From: Candidatus Megaera endosymbiont of Nemacystus decipiens
GTDB lineage: Bacteria > Pseudomonadota > Alphaproteobacteria > Rickettsiales > Rickettsiaceae
Direction of reading: 5' to 3'
NCBI GenBank assembly: GCA_030036605.1
Contig: DAOTRE010000002.1
Span: 73,421 to 105,986, forward strand
DNA: 32,566 nt
The number at the start of each line of letters is the position of its first letter. Positions within the stretch are counted from its first letter, which is position 1. This document shows, piece by piece, positions 1 to 8,600 of the stretch. The position numbers were made by a program, and so were the translations under genes. The notes below the pieces were generated by a model, which did not search any database, had not been told where the DNA came from, and saw only the letters and a list, made by a program, of their open reading frames with translations.

Positions 1-527
1 CCTGGTTCTCCTGCCTTCATACCATACTTCCATTTTTTTGCGTGATGCACAAATTTTCTCTTTCTCTTGACCCGTGCAGCTGAGGCTGATTTAGTGATTT
101 TACCTGCTGCAATAAGCTTTGTAAGCTCTCTGCCTACCGAGCTTTCTGATAAATGAATGTCAAAGTCCCTGCGTAAAATAACAACTATTTTTGCTTTACC
201 ATACGTTGGGTTTTCCTTACAGATCAATAAAATATGATCTATTGCTATCTGAGGAATTTTGCTCTTGCGTAGGTTTTTCGGCCTTGAACTGCGTTTTTTT
301 AGACCGGCAATACCATGCTTCGATATTGCTTTCTTGCGACGATAATATGTGGCTCTGCTTATGCCTGTTATTCTTGCTATCTCAGAATCAGGCACTCCTC
401 GAGACTTCAGTAATTCCCAGTCTCCAAGCAACTTATGACGTTCTTTAACGTATTTTTCTTTAATTTCTACTGTACAAGCGTATCTTGCTAATTTATAAAT
501 GTTCTTGTGCAGACCAAACATTTGCAT
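1..527 (-). CDS. Integrase-type transposase, N-terminal part (runs off left edge)
   Basis: An open frame runs without a stop from the ATG at 527 to the left edge, giving about 175 codons of a longer gene. The protein opens MQMFGLHKNIYKLARYACTV and contains a helix-turn-helix around SEIARITGISRATYYRRKKA, followed by a basic linker. This is the arrangement of the DNA-binding half of IS481/IS3-like integrase-core transposases that are abundant in rickettsial genomes. The catalytic DDE domain would lie beyond the window, so whether the gene is intact cannot be judged. The start is fixed by a strong Shine-Dalgarno (AAGGAGG) just upstream, one of the best in this window, where most genes have weak ones. 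Family assignment rests on general resemblance and is moderately sure; that it is a mobile-element protein is fairly sure. Confidence 0.75.
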   Translation of the reverse strand, partial: MQMFGLHKNIYKLARYACTVEIKEKYVKERHKLLGDWELLKSRGVPDSEIARITGISRATYYRRKKAISKHGIAGLKKRSSRPKNLRKSKIPQIAIDHILLICKENPTYGKAKIVVILRRDFDIHLSESSVGRELTKLIAAGKITKSASAARVKRKRKFVHHAKKWKYGMKAGEP

Positions 528-578
528 AAAAGCCTCCTTGGATTTTGTTTGTTGATAAAACTTATCCTAGAGGCTTTT
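528..578 (-). promoter_or_regulatory. Inverted repeat that covers the transposase ribosome binding site
   Basis: AAAAGCCTC at 528-536 and GAGGCTTTT at 570-578 form a perfect 9-bp inverted repeat with a 33-nt loop. Read in the direction of the transposase, the downstream arm contains the GAGG of its Shine-Dalgarno and ends right at the ATG. In a transcript entering from outside, the stem would hide the ribosome binding site. The same repeat could instead be part of the end of the insertion sequence; both may be true. Confidence 0.5.
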
Positions 579-836
579 TTCTTTTTTTAAAGGCTCTCCT
601 AAAAGAATTCTCTATTTTCGTATCCGCCACATTTTCTGGCGAGGGCGGCTCCGAAAAGAATTCTTTTTTAAAACCTATTTCGTCTCATACCTCTCTGAAC
701 TTTTACATTCCTCTATATTTCCTCTCCATCTGCTCCAGTCAAATTAACAAAATCATGATCCTCATCATAAAAAATATGATCTAAAGTAAGATATCCAGTT
801 GTTTAAGATAAATTTTCAAGATAGAATATGGACAGG
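579..836. other. Non-coding stretch with a GC-rich patch and an 11-bp direct repeat
   Basis: No convincing gene is seen in the stretch between the transposase and the NlpD-like gene. AAAAGAATTCT occurs at 601-611 and again at 654-664. Between them lies an unusually GC-rich patch with a small hairpin (CGCCA 625-629, TGGCG 637-641) and an outer CCGCC/GGCGG pair (624-628, 644-648). On the minus strand a 40-codon frame without a start codon (562-684) crosses the patch. It may be the remains of an element or of a gene end. The rest is AT-rich with nothing recognisable. Confidence 0.4.
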
Positions 837-1637
837 TTAATTGATAAAGTTCAAAGGGTTTTTTGGAGTTTTTCCTTCTCTAATGCCAAAATGTAGCTGA
901 GGAGTTTTAACTTTTCCACTGGAACCAACATATCCTATAACCTCACCTTGGTGCACGTGATCACCTGGGGCTATCTCAGTACTTTTCATATGTGCATAAG
1001 AAGTGAAGATATCATATTTATTTGATTTAATTATCACCAAATTACCGTATGTTGCATCATAACTTGAGTAAACAACCCTACCAGAAATACTAGCAATAAT
1101 TTCCGTTCCAGATTCAGCTTCAATATTAATACCTTTATTTGGACCGAGGGCTGTATTGCTACCAAATTGACTAATAATCTTTCCTTTTAGTGGTAAAATG
1201 AAAATATTTTTTTTATCTTTCTCTGATTTTTTTTCATCTTTTACAAGCTTTTGTTTATCATTATTAGGTATCTTCAAAATTTGATATTCTTCTACTATGT
1301 ATGGATAAGTTAAGCCATTTAGCATAGCAATTTCCTTAACCGTTTGATCGTAATTTCTAGCAATATCTTCTATAAATTCACCTATTTTGACTTCATGATA
1401 AATAAATTTATCGCTATTTTCAGTTGATTCTGGAAAAACTACACTATCTTCGTCGTGCAAAGTTTTTGGTAAAATAACTTCCTGATTAGATACTAAGTTA
1501 TTTTTCACTACAATATTAGAATTAGATGCCTGGATCCCTGCTGATTTATGGTGAAACTCGATAGGAGCTGTTTGTTTTGATACAGAGCATGAGCATAACA
1601 TCAATGCCAAATATAGTAAAAAAATGTTTTTTATCAT
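837..1637 (-). CDS. NlpD-like lipoprotein with LysM and a degenerate LytM (M23) domain
   Basis: A 266-residue envelope lipoprotein. From the ATG at 1637 the protein begins MIKNIFLLYLALMLCSC, a lipoprotein signal with the lipidated cysteine probably at position 17. A longer frame with a GTG start at 1757 exists, but it would bury the signal peptide and overlap the divergent rpiB, so the shorter start is chosen. A LysM-like segment lies around residues 80-125, and a C-terminal LytM/M23 fold covers roughly 155-266. The M23 metal ligands are missing: the first His-x-x-x-Asp motif reads NKGIN and the final His-x-His reads QLH. In the family this marks NlpD/EnvC-type activators of cell-division amidases rather than peptidases. 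The amidase partner is not in the window. Confidence 0.8.
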   Translation of the reverse strand: MIKNIFLLYLALMLCSCSVSKQTAPIEFHHKSAGIQASNSNIVVKNNLVSNQEVILPKTLHDEDSVVFPESTENSDKFIYHEVKIGEFIEDIARNYDQTVKEIAMLNGLTYPYIVEEYQILKIPNNDKQKLVKDEKKSEKDKKNIFILPLKGKIISQFGSNTALGPNKGINIEAESGTEIIASISGRVVYSSYDATYGNLVIIKSNKYDIFTSYAHMKSTEIAPGDHVHQGEVIGYVGSSGKVKTPQLHFGIREGKTPKNPLNFIN

Positions 1638-1730
1638 TATTTTGTTATGGACCAAATTATTTTGTTTGATAATATAAGCTTTAAACAGATCAATTAAAGA
1701 CTCATTGATAATAAAACAAAATAAACATAT

Positions 1731-2159
1731 ATGCAAATAGCAATAGCAAATGATCACGCTGGTGTTAAACTTAAAAATAAAATTGTAGATTTTTTTTCAC
1801 TACAAGATATAGATTTTATAAATTTAGGTTCAAACGATCTAGAAAGCGTAGATTACCCAGACTATGCTCACCTGGTCGTTGACTCTATAATAGAAGGACG
1901 GGCACAAAAAGGGATACTTATATGCGCTACGGGAATTGGCATGTCTATTGCAGCAAATCGTAGTGCAGAGATTCGAGCTGCTTTATGTTTGAATGAATTC
2001 ATGACAGAGCGAGCGCGTGCGCATAATGATGCTAATGTACTGGTGCTTGCAAGTAAAATTACTAGTGATAAGGATTCTATTGCAATAGTAAAAAAATTCT
2101 TATCCACTGAATTTGAGGGAGGAAGGCATACAAAAAGAGTCGAAAAAACTAACAGATAA
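1731..2159 (+). CDS. rpiB: Ribose-5-phosphate isomerase B
   Basis: This 142-residue cytoplasmic enzyme interconverts ribose 5-phosphate and ribulose 5-phosphate in the non-oxidative pentose phosphate pathway. Family features seen are the N-terminal NDHAG segment (His9), Cys65 in the ICATGIGMSIAANR loop that holds the active-site cysteine and phosphate-binding residues, the RAHNDANVL segment, and the C-terminal GGRH motif. Length is normal for RpiB. The gene diverges from the NlpD-like gene across a 93-bp AT-rich spacer, and its end faces the HlyD-like gene with only 6 bp between stops. No clear Shine-Dalgarno is visible. It fits with the transaldolase gene in this window as part of the sugar-phosphate pathway that supplies ribose for nucleotides. 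Confidence 0.93.
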   Translation: MQIAIANDHAGVKLKNKIVDFFSLQDIDFINLGSNDLESVDYPDYAHLVVDSIIEGRAQKGILICATGIGMSIAANRSAEIRAALCLNEFMTERARAHNDANVLVLASKITSDKDSIAIVKKFLSTEFEGGRHTKRVEKTNR

Positions 2160-2165
2160 TAGTTT

Positions 2166-3230
2166 TTAGGTTCTGATCTTTACAAAACATGACATACCCG
2201 GTGCTATTCTGCCTCTTAAGTCTTCTGGTACCTGCAAATCAATAATTACTGGTATTCTTTGTACGATCTTAGTAAAATTGCCGCTAGCATTTTGAGGTGG
2301 TATAAGACTAAATTTTGCTCCTGCAGCAGGAAAAATGTTTCTAATATTACCCATAACTTTTCTACCCTTAAAGGCATCTAAATATACTTCCGCTTGCATA
2401 CCTTCTTTGAAATGCATAACTTGAGTTTCTTTAAAATTTGCCTTTACATAGATCTCTTCAACTGGAACCACAGAAAATAGAATTCTTCCAGTTTGGACGA
2501 ATTTCCCTTCCCGCAAAGAGCTGTTTGTCATGATGCCATCAATTGGCGAACGCAAGACAGTATCATCTAAGTTCTTTTTAGCCAAGACATTATCTGCTAA
2601 TGCGGCATTATATTGAATTTTAGCACTTGCTAGTTGAATTTTAAGTAATTTTAAATTTTCTAGACTAAGTTCCACATCGAATTTAGTCTGCTCAGCTTTA
2701 GTCTTGGTATTGATGTAATGTATTCTAGCAGATTCAAGATGCTTCTGGCTAGCATAACTATTTTGATTTAATTTATCGGTCCGGTTAAAGTCTTTTTCAA
2801 TAAGCATTAAACTCTCTTCTGCCGATTTATGTAATGATACTGCCTTTAAATGCTTAATCTCAGTAAGTCTAATATTTTGCTTTATAGTTTCTATATTTTG
2901 TTCAGCAGACTTCAAAGCAGCATAGGACTTTTCTAAATGTGCTTGATAAATTGTATTTTCAATTTTTGCAATTGGCTGGTCCTTAATGACGTGATTATTT
3001 TCTTTCACTAATATTTCAGAGATTGCTCCATTAACTTCAGAGCTTACATCAGAAATCTCTGCTTCTATATAAGCATTATCTGTAGATTGTGTGATCGACC
3101 AAACATATACTTCATATGCAATGTAGATTGCAAATACAAATAATATTAAAGAGATATTCCTGGTATTTCTGGAAATGAAATCCTTAGTAACTCTCTTGCT
3201 ATTTGATAAACTAATTTCTTTTAGATGCAT
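2166..3230 (-). CDS. HlyD/EmrA-family membrane fusion protein
   Basis: A 354-residue periplasmic adaptor of the HlyD/EmrA family, which links an inner-membrane exporter to an outer-membrane channel. A short cytoplasmic tail is followed by one membrane helix (about residues 26-44), the typical first half of a biotinyl-lipoyl domain (DNAYIEAEISDVSSEVNGAI), a long coiled-coil hairpin (about 85-225), the second lipoyl half with RSPIDGIMTNSSLREGKFV, and a C-terminal beta-barrel domain. Its start overlaps the 3' end of pssA by 20 bp, so it appears to be the last gene of the psd-pssA transcript. No EmrB-type pump or TolC-type channel gene lies beside it, so substrate and partners are unknown. Confidence 0.85.
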   Translation of the reverse strand: MHLKEISLSNSKRVTKDFISRNTRNISLILFVFAIYIAYEVYVWSITQSTDNAYIEAEISDVSSEVNGAISEILVKENNHVIKDQPIAKIENTIYQAHLEKSYAALKSAEQNIETIKQNIRLTEIKHLKAVSLHKSAEESLMLIEKDFNRTDKLNQNSYASQKHLESARIHYINTKTKAEQTKFDVELSLENLKLLKIQLASAKIQYNAALADNVLAKKNLDDTVLRSPIDGIMTNSSLREGKFVQTGRILFSVVPVEEIYVKANFKETQVMHFKEGMQAEVYLDAFKGRKVMGNIRNIFPAAGAKFSLIPPQNASGNFTKIVQRIPVIIDLQVPEDLRGRIAPGMSCFVKIRT

Positions 3231-3975
3231 AAATACAAAATGGTATTGATATCAAATATAGTATACCGGCAATAGGTAAAAAATACCAAGTATATATGTA
3301 TATAGCTATCATAGTAATAGCCAATCCCATCATAACCAGTGATAAATATTCTGGTTTTACTTGTATTTTTTTCATTGAAAAAGTAGGCAACCTACTTGCT
3401 ACTAGCAATGATATGCATACTATATAAAAATATACTAACGGTAAGTATTCAGCGATCTTAACATCAAAAATTTCACCAATTTGAAAATCAAGAATAATAG
3501 GAATTAAGGCCAACATAGCGCCAGTTGGGGCTGGCACTCCTTGAAAAAAATAATCTCCTGTTTTACAATTGCTATTACTACTAATCGTGGTGTTGAATCT
3601 CGCTAATCTTATTGCCATACATACCATAAAAAACATTACAACTGCCCAGGAGATTATTTTAAACTGATCTTGCTCAAAAGACCAAAGATATATTATTATT
3701 GCAGGACACAAACCAAAATTTACCAAATCACAAAGCGAATCAAGCTCAGCACCAAAATGACTTGTTGCATTTAAAAATCTTGCAACTCTTCCATCAATTC
3801 CATCTATTATAGTTGCAATTAATACACAATACAGTGAATTTTCCCACATTGATTCAAAAGCGAAACGTAAAGAGTTAACACCTACAATCAAACCAAATAA
3901 TGTAACAACATTCGGAAATAGTTTTACAAATGGTATTGGTTTTTTAATAAGTCTTCTGCGCCTAAATCTTATCAA
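3211..3975 (-). CDS. pssA: CDP-diacylglycerol--serine O-phosphatidyltransferase
   Basis: An integral membrane enzyme that makes phosphatidylserine from CDP-diacylglycerol and serine, the step before Psd. The CDP-alcohol phosphotransferase signature is complete: Asp58, Asp61-Gly62, Ala65-Arg66, Gly75, Asp79 and Asp83, in the segment starting DGIDGRVARF. Several hydrophobic helices follow, and the 254-residue length is normal. The start is a TTG at 3975. An in-frame TGA lies three codons upstream and the next ATG would remove conserved sequence, so the TTG is effectively forced. The gene follows psd by 21 bp and overlaps the HlyD-like gene downstream, so the three are probably co-transcribed. 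Confidence 0.93.
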   Translation of the reverse strand: MIRFRRRRLIKKPIPFVKLFPNVVTLFGLIVGVNSLRFAFESMWENSLYCVLIATIIDGIDGRVARFLNATSHFGAELDSLCDLVNFGLCPAIIIYLWSFEQDQFKIISWAVVMFFMVCMAIRLARFNTTISSNSNCKTGDYFFQGVPAPTGAMLALIPIILDFQIGEIFDVKIAEYLPLVYFYIVCISLLVASRLPTFSMKKIQVKPEYLSLVMMGLAITMIAIYIYTWYFLPIAGILYLISIPFCIYASKRN

Positions 3976-3996
3976 AGCTATTCACCATAAAAATTA

Positions 3997-4695
3997 TCAG
4001 GACCTTTTGACAAAGTTCTTTTCATCAGACTTTTTCTTATTTAAATCCGCAATAATAGTCTCACCAGCTATACAAGTCTGACCTTCTGCCACTTCAATAG
4101 TCGTATTAAGTGGTAAGTATACATCCATTCTACTACCGAACCTAATTAAGCCATATCTTTGACCTGCTGATACTTCTTGATCTTCTTCCAAATCACAAAC
4201 AATACGCCTTGCAATTAATCCAGCAATTTGAACAAAGGCTATTTTTGTTTTATTTTGGGCTTCTATCAAAACTGATTGGCGTTCATTATGTATGCTTGCT
4301 TTATCAAGTGAAGCATTAAAAAATTTACCAGGAAAATATTTAAGTGCTAATATTCTACCACTAACGGGGACACGATTCACATGCACGTTGAATATATTAA
4401 GAAACACACTAATGCGAATCATTGGCTCTTTACCAAGCTTCAATTCTTTTGGAGGCTCAACCTCTACGATTTTTTGTACGACTCCATCCGCACCACTTAT
4501 GACAAGATTATCTCCTACAGGTGTGATTCTTTCTGGATTACGAAAGAAAAAAGCGCACCAAATAGTGCAAAGGCTTCCCATCCAGCCTAAAAAGGAGCTG
4601 AAAGATCCTAGAATAAATGTTATAAGTGCAAAGATTATTATAAATATGTAACCTTCTTTATGTATAATTTTTGCGATGTCATTATAGGGTTTCAT
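3997..4695 (-). CDS. psd: Phosphatidylserine decarboxylase proenzyme
   Basis: This enzyme decarboxylates phosphatidylserine to phosphatidylethanolamine at the inner membrane. It is the short 232-residue form common in alphaproteobacteria, with N-terminal hydrophobic segments (about residues 17-50) and the family block [16 protein letters not shown]. Near the C-terminus is [11 protein letters not shown]; the proenzyme is expected to cut itself between Gly187 and Ser188, turning the serine into the pyruvoyl cofactor. The gene heads a minus-strand run with pssA, so consecutive pathway steps are made from one transcript in reverse metabolic order. A well-matched sigma-70 promoter stands about 40 bp upstream. 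Confidence 0.95.
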   Translation of the reverse strand: MKPYNDIAKIIHKEGYIFIIIFALITFILGSFSSFLGWMGSLCTIWCAFFFRNPERITPVGDNLVISGADGVVQKIVEVEPPKELKLGKEPMIRISVFLNIFNVHVNRVPVSGRILALKYFPGKFFNASLDKASIHNERQSVLIEAQNKTKIAFVQIAGLIARRIVCDLEEDQEVSAGQRYGLIRFGSRMDVYLPLNTTIEVAEGQTCIAGETIIADLNKKKSDEKNFVKRS

Positions 4696-4735
4696 AATTC
4701 TACTACTTGATAAAATTGAAAATTATTGATAGATG

Positions 4736-4764
4736 ATGATAAAATTCTTATGCGCGATGGTCAA
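4736..4764 (-). promoter_or_regulatory. Sigma-70-type promoter for psd-pssA-HlyD
   Basis: On the minus strand TTGACC (4764-4759) and TATCAT (4741-4736) are separated by 17 bp; each hexamer matches consensus at five of six positions. Transcription would begin near 4729, leaving a leader of about 33 nt before the psd start codon. Confidence 0.6.
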
Positions 4765-4857
4765 GAATTAAATTGTAAAAATAGCTAAATTTCCTAGTTT
4801 CAGTTGACATAAGAATCATTTGCTCCATTTTAAATTATGTCTTATTTCAGGCTAAAC

Positions 4858-5406
4858 CTAAAAGTGCTTCATGCAAGCCTTAAAATAAGCGTAGCCACTA
4901 ATAATCGTCATGAATGTAGCAAGCCACAATAGAAGTTTACCTATTAAATCTAGGCTTTCAATCCCGGAGCCTTTGCTACCAATTATTAATATCGCAATAG
5001 AAAACATTTGTATAGTTGTCTTAATTTTAGCTATTTGACTTACTGGAAGAGAAACTTTCACCTGAATTAAAAATTCTCTGAATCCTGAAACTATAAATTC
5101 TCTGGATAAAATTAATAGGCATGGAATAGCCGGTGCATTACCATTACGCACTAACATCAATAAAGTACAACCTACCAGAACTTTATCTGCTATTGGATCA
5201 AATACTTTACCAAAACTTGATACAAGGTTATACTTTCTTGCTATATAACCATCTAGAAAATCTGTTAAACTTGCAAAAATAAATAGAATTCCCCCCAGTT
5301 GATGAGCAAAACTTGAGTTATCAAAATAGAAAGTTGCAATAATAATTGGTATTGCAACAATTCTTAATACCGTCAGATAATTTGGTAGGTTTTTATCAAT
5401 CTTCAT
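4858..5406 (-). CDS. pgsA: CDP-diacylglycerol--glycerol-3-phosphate 3-phosphatidyltransferase
   Basis: A membrane enzyme that makes phosphatidylglycerol phosphate, the committed step to phosphatidylglycerol and cardiolipin. The CDP-alcohol phosphotransferase motif reads [10 protein letters not shown], then Gly, Asp and Asp in [13 protein letters not shown]. The N-terminus [10 protein letters not shown] is typical of PgsA and separates it from PssA. The chosen ATG at 5406 gives 182 residues. An upstream in-frame TTG at 5442 would add 12 residues, but that codon touches the -10 box of a strong promoter and would lie upstream of the transcription start, so it is rejected. The gene stands alone on its transcript, and its promoter is separate from that of psd-pssA. 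Confidence 0.93.
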   Translation of the reverse strand: MKIDKNLPNYLTVLRIVAIPIIIATFYFDNSSFAHQLGGILFIFASLTDFLDGYIARKYNLVSSFGKVFDPIADKVLVGCTLLMLVRNGNAPAIPCLLILSREFIVSGFREFLIQVKVSLPVSQIAKIKTTIQMFSIAILIIGSKGSGIESLDLIGKLLLWLATFMTIISGYAYFKACMKHF

Positions 5407-5433
5407 TAATAAGTCAGAAATTTTTTGAATCAA

Positions 5434-5461
5434 ATTATACAATATAGAAAAATATAGTCAA
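5434..5461 (-). promoter_or_regulatory. Strong sigma-70-type promoter for pgsA
   Basis: On the minus strand TTGACT (5461-5456) and a perfect TATAAT (5439-5434) are 16 bp apart. The predicted start near 5427 gives a short leader of about 20 nt before the ATG at 5406. This promoter decides the start codon of pgsA. Confidence 0.7.
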
Positions 5462-5652
5462 AAAACAGTGAAAATAAAACTAATAGAGATATTTATGTAA
5501 TGCGCTGCTTTTTTGTCATAATTTATGGAGCTATTAATTTCGCTTAAAACACATAAAGTTTATAATCTTTTGTGTCTGTGATAGCATTTTGAACAAATTG
5601 TTTTAAACGGACCTTAGGTGTTTTATATTTTGACATATGTCATCTCACAAAA

Positions 5653-8600
5653 CTAATTTAATAACTCTACATTACCACCAAAAGCAGTTTTATTAATAGT
5701 TGTTGTGCGTTCTGTAAGAAATTTTAGTAGATAATGTGGCCCACCAGCTTTAAAACCAGTCCCGGACATCTTTTCACCACCAAAAGGTTGTGATTCAACT
5801 TTGGCCCCTATAGTAGAGCGATTTGCGTATATATTACCAACTTTCATTTTAGATCGAATATAGTCAATTTTATCTTCAATCCGAGAATGTATTCCGAATG
5901 TCAAGCCATACCCACAATTATTAATTTCATCAATAACAAGATCCAATTTTTTAGCCTTGTACTTTGCAATATGCAATATTGGACCAAATTTCTCTTCTTC
6001 AATATCATTGATTGAATTTACCTCTATAATATGAGGATAAACATAATATCCATTTGTTAATGAACCATTTTGAGGATGGTGTATTATATTAAAACCTTTT
6101 GCTTCCATATCTTTTATATGAGCAAGGAGCTTCTGTTGCGATGTATGATCAATTACTGGACCAATATCATTAGCAAAATCCTCTGTGTCTCCTAATTGAA
6201 GTAGCCCCATTGCTTTGCTGAGCATATCAAGAAGTTCATCATATATTTCTTCCTGTATATACAAAATACGTAAAGCAGAGCATCTTTGCCCTGCAGATAA
6301 AAATGCAGAAATAATTATATCATCAGTAACTTGTTCAAGAAGAGAAGAGCTGTCTACAATCATAGCATTCTGACCTCCAGTTTCAGCAATAAAAGGCACA
6401 ATGGTATCATGCTCTTGAGCAAGTGTTTGATTGATCAATTTCGCTGTTGCAGAAGAACCTGTGAATGCAATACCAGCAATTTTTCTATTAGATACTGCAT
6501 ATTTGCTTACATTACTTCCTGATGCAAAGATTAGATGCAAAACAGACTTTGGAACGCCAGCTTTATACATTAGCTTCACTGTATAATTTGCAATAACTGG
6601 TGTTTGCAGTGCTGGTTTAGCAATTACAGTATTTCCTGTTACCAATGCAGCTGCAATTTGCCCAATAAAGATAGCTAAAGGAAAATTCCATGGGCTGATG
6701 CATAAAAAGACACCCCTTCCATGCATTGATAACAAGTTATCTTCACCCGTAACCCCAGGCATTTTACGCTCTTGCATTATATTTTGAGCTTGATTTGCGT
6801 AATACCTGCAAAAATCAATAGCTTCTATTATTTCACTAATAGCGTCTGAAATTGATTTACCAGCTTCTTTCAATAATAATGCATAAATTTCAAATTTGTT
6901 TTTTTCAAGCTCTGCTGCTATGTTATTCAATATATTAGCTCTTTTGCTAACGTCTAAATTTGTCCAACCATCAAATGCAGAATGAGCGGCATTGACAGCC
7001 TCAGTAATCTCTCCTTCTGTCGCATTAGAAAAAGATGAAAACTTTTGAGCATTTTTTGCAGGACAAAAAGACTCTTCAACTCGCTTTTCTTTATTCACTT
7101 CACAGCCATCAATTATCGAACCAACCACATGAACTTTATCAAAATAACTTGATACTTTATCTTTTATATAGCTGTAATCGCTTTTATATCCTAATTCATA
7201 TCCCATAGCATTTTTCCTATCTAAATATATATTTTCTGGTAATACAATTTTGCTTTTTCTATCTAATAAATTCAAAACTCGATCGTTTACATTATATACA
7301 ATGTCACTGATGGGCAATGATTTATCTCCTACTTTACTAACAAAATTAGCAGAAGCTCCATTTTCCAATATTCTTCTCATTAAATAAGCTAGTAAATCCT
7401 TAGTCTCCCCTACAGGAGAATATATTCTAACATTATGCGATTGATTTAACTGAGAGTGTAGAGAGTCTCCCATTCCATATAATTTTTGAAATTCAAAATT
7501 TTTACCTTTCGATATTTCAAGAATTATGGCAGTTGTTAGGGCGTTGTGGGTTGCAAATTGTGGATATAATCTGTTATTATTGTCTAATATTTTTTTAGCA
7601 CAAGCAATATAGTTCAAATCTGTGTATTCTTTAACTGTAAAAACAGGATAGTATTTTAAACCCAATTCTTGTGCGCGTTTTATTTCACTATCCCAGTAAG
7701 CTCCTTTTACTAGCCGTATTGGTATTAGTTTATTAGTTTCTTTTGCAAGGTTTACTATGTAATCTATAACTTGCAAGCTATTAGTTTGATAAGCTTGTAT
7801 CACTAGCCCAACGCCATGAAACTCACTAAGAGAATCATGTTTGATCAACTTTGTTATAACTTCCAAATATGCATCGCCTCTAAATGCTTCTTCTGCATCA
7901 AAGGTGATAGTAAGATTATTTTTTTCTACTAGCTTTACCAAGCGCAATAATTTATTAAAAAAATCGCCTTGTAAATCTTGAAGCTTTATATATTCAAAAC
8001 GTGGATATAAGGCGGTGAGTTTAACTGATAAATTTGGTCTTTCTAGGCAATTTTGGTGTTTTGTGGAATCAAATTCAAGAGATAAAAGCTCAATAGCTTT
8101 TTCATATTGCTTATAATATATTTCTGCTTGATACTCAGTTCTTGCAGACTCGCCAAGCAAATCAAAAGCAAAACGATAATTTTCATACTTTCTTTGCTTT
8201 TGCAAAGCATTCGGCATGTCCTTGGAAAAAACAAACTCTTTGCTTAGAAATAATACTGCCTGCTTAACGGCTATAGAAAAAGCTTTTTGACCTAGACGAT
8301 TAAGTTGCTTAGCTAGTAAAACATTTGACTTTATTATATCAGAAAATTTTCCTGAGAAATAAAGACCAAACGAAGTAAAAACTCCTTTAAATGATAAAGT
8401 ACCCTTAAATAAATATTTCCCCCATTCTTTATTAGAAAGTTTATCAGTTATTAGTTCTTTACTTGTATGATAATCAGGTATTCTAAGCAGCGCTTCTGCA
8501 AGTGCTAAAATAGCTATACCTTCATCGCTTGACAGATTATATATCGATAAAAAATCTTCCATAGAGAAAGTATTATCATCTCGAATATGTTCAACAAATT

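Noticed and set aside
191..448. Plus-strand open frame of 85 codons at the left edge
   Set aside because: It lies antisense to the clear transposase frame, which has a good ribosome site, a helix-turn-helix and no stop through 175 codons.
545..784. Plus-strand open frame of 79 codons
   Set aside because: Low-complexity hydrophobic sequence with no family resemblance; it begins inside the hairpin of the transposase leader.
5458..5546. Plus-strand frame ending MRCFFVIIYGAINFA, resembling a transposase tail
   Set aside because: Too short, overlaps the pgsA promoter and has no supporting ends or partner sequence.
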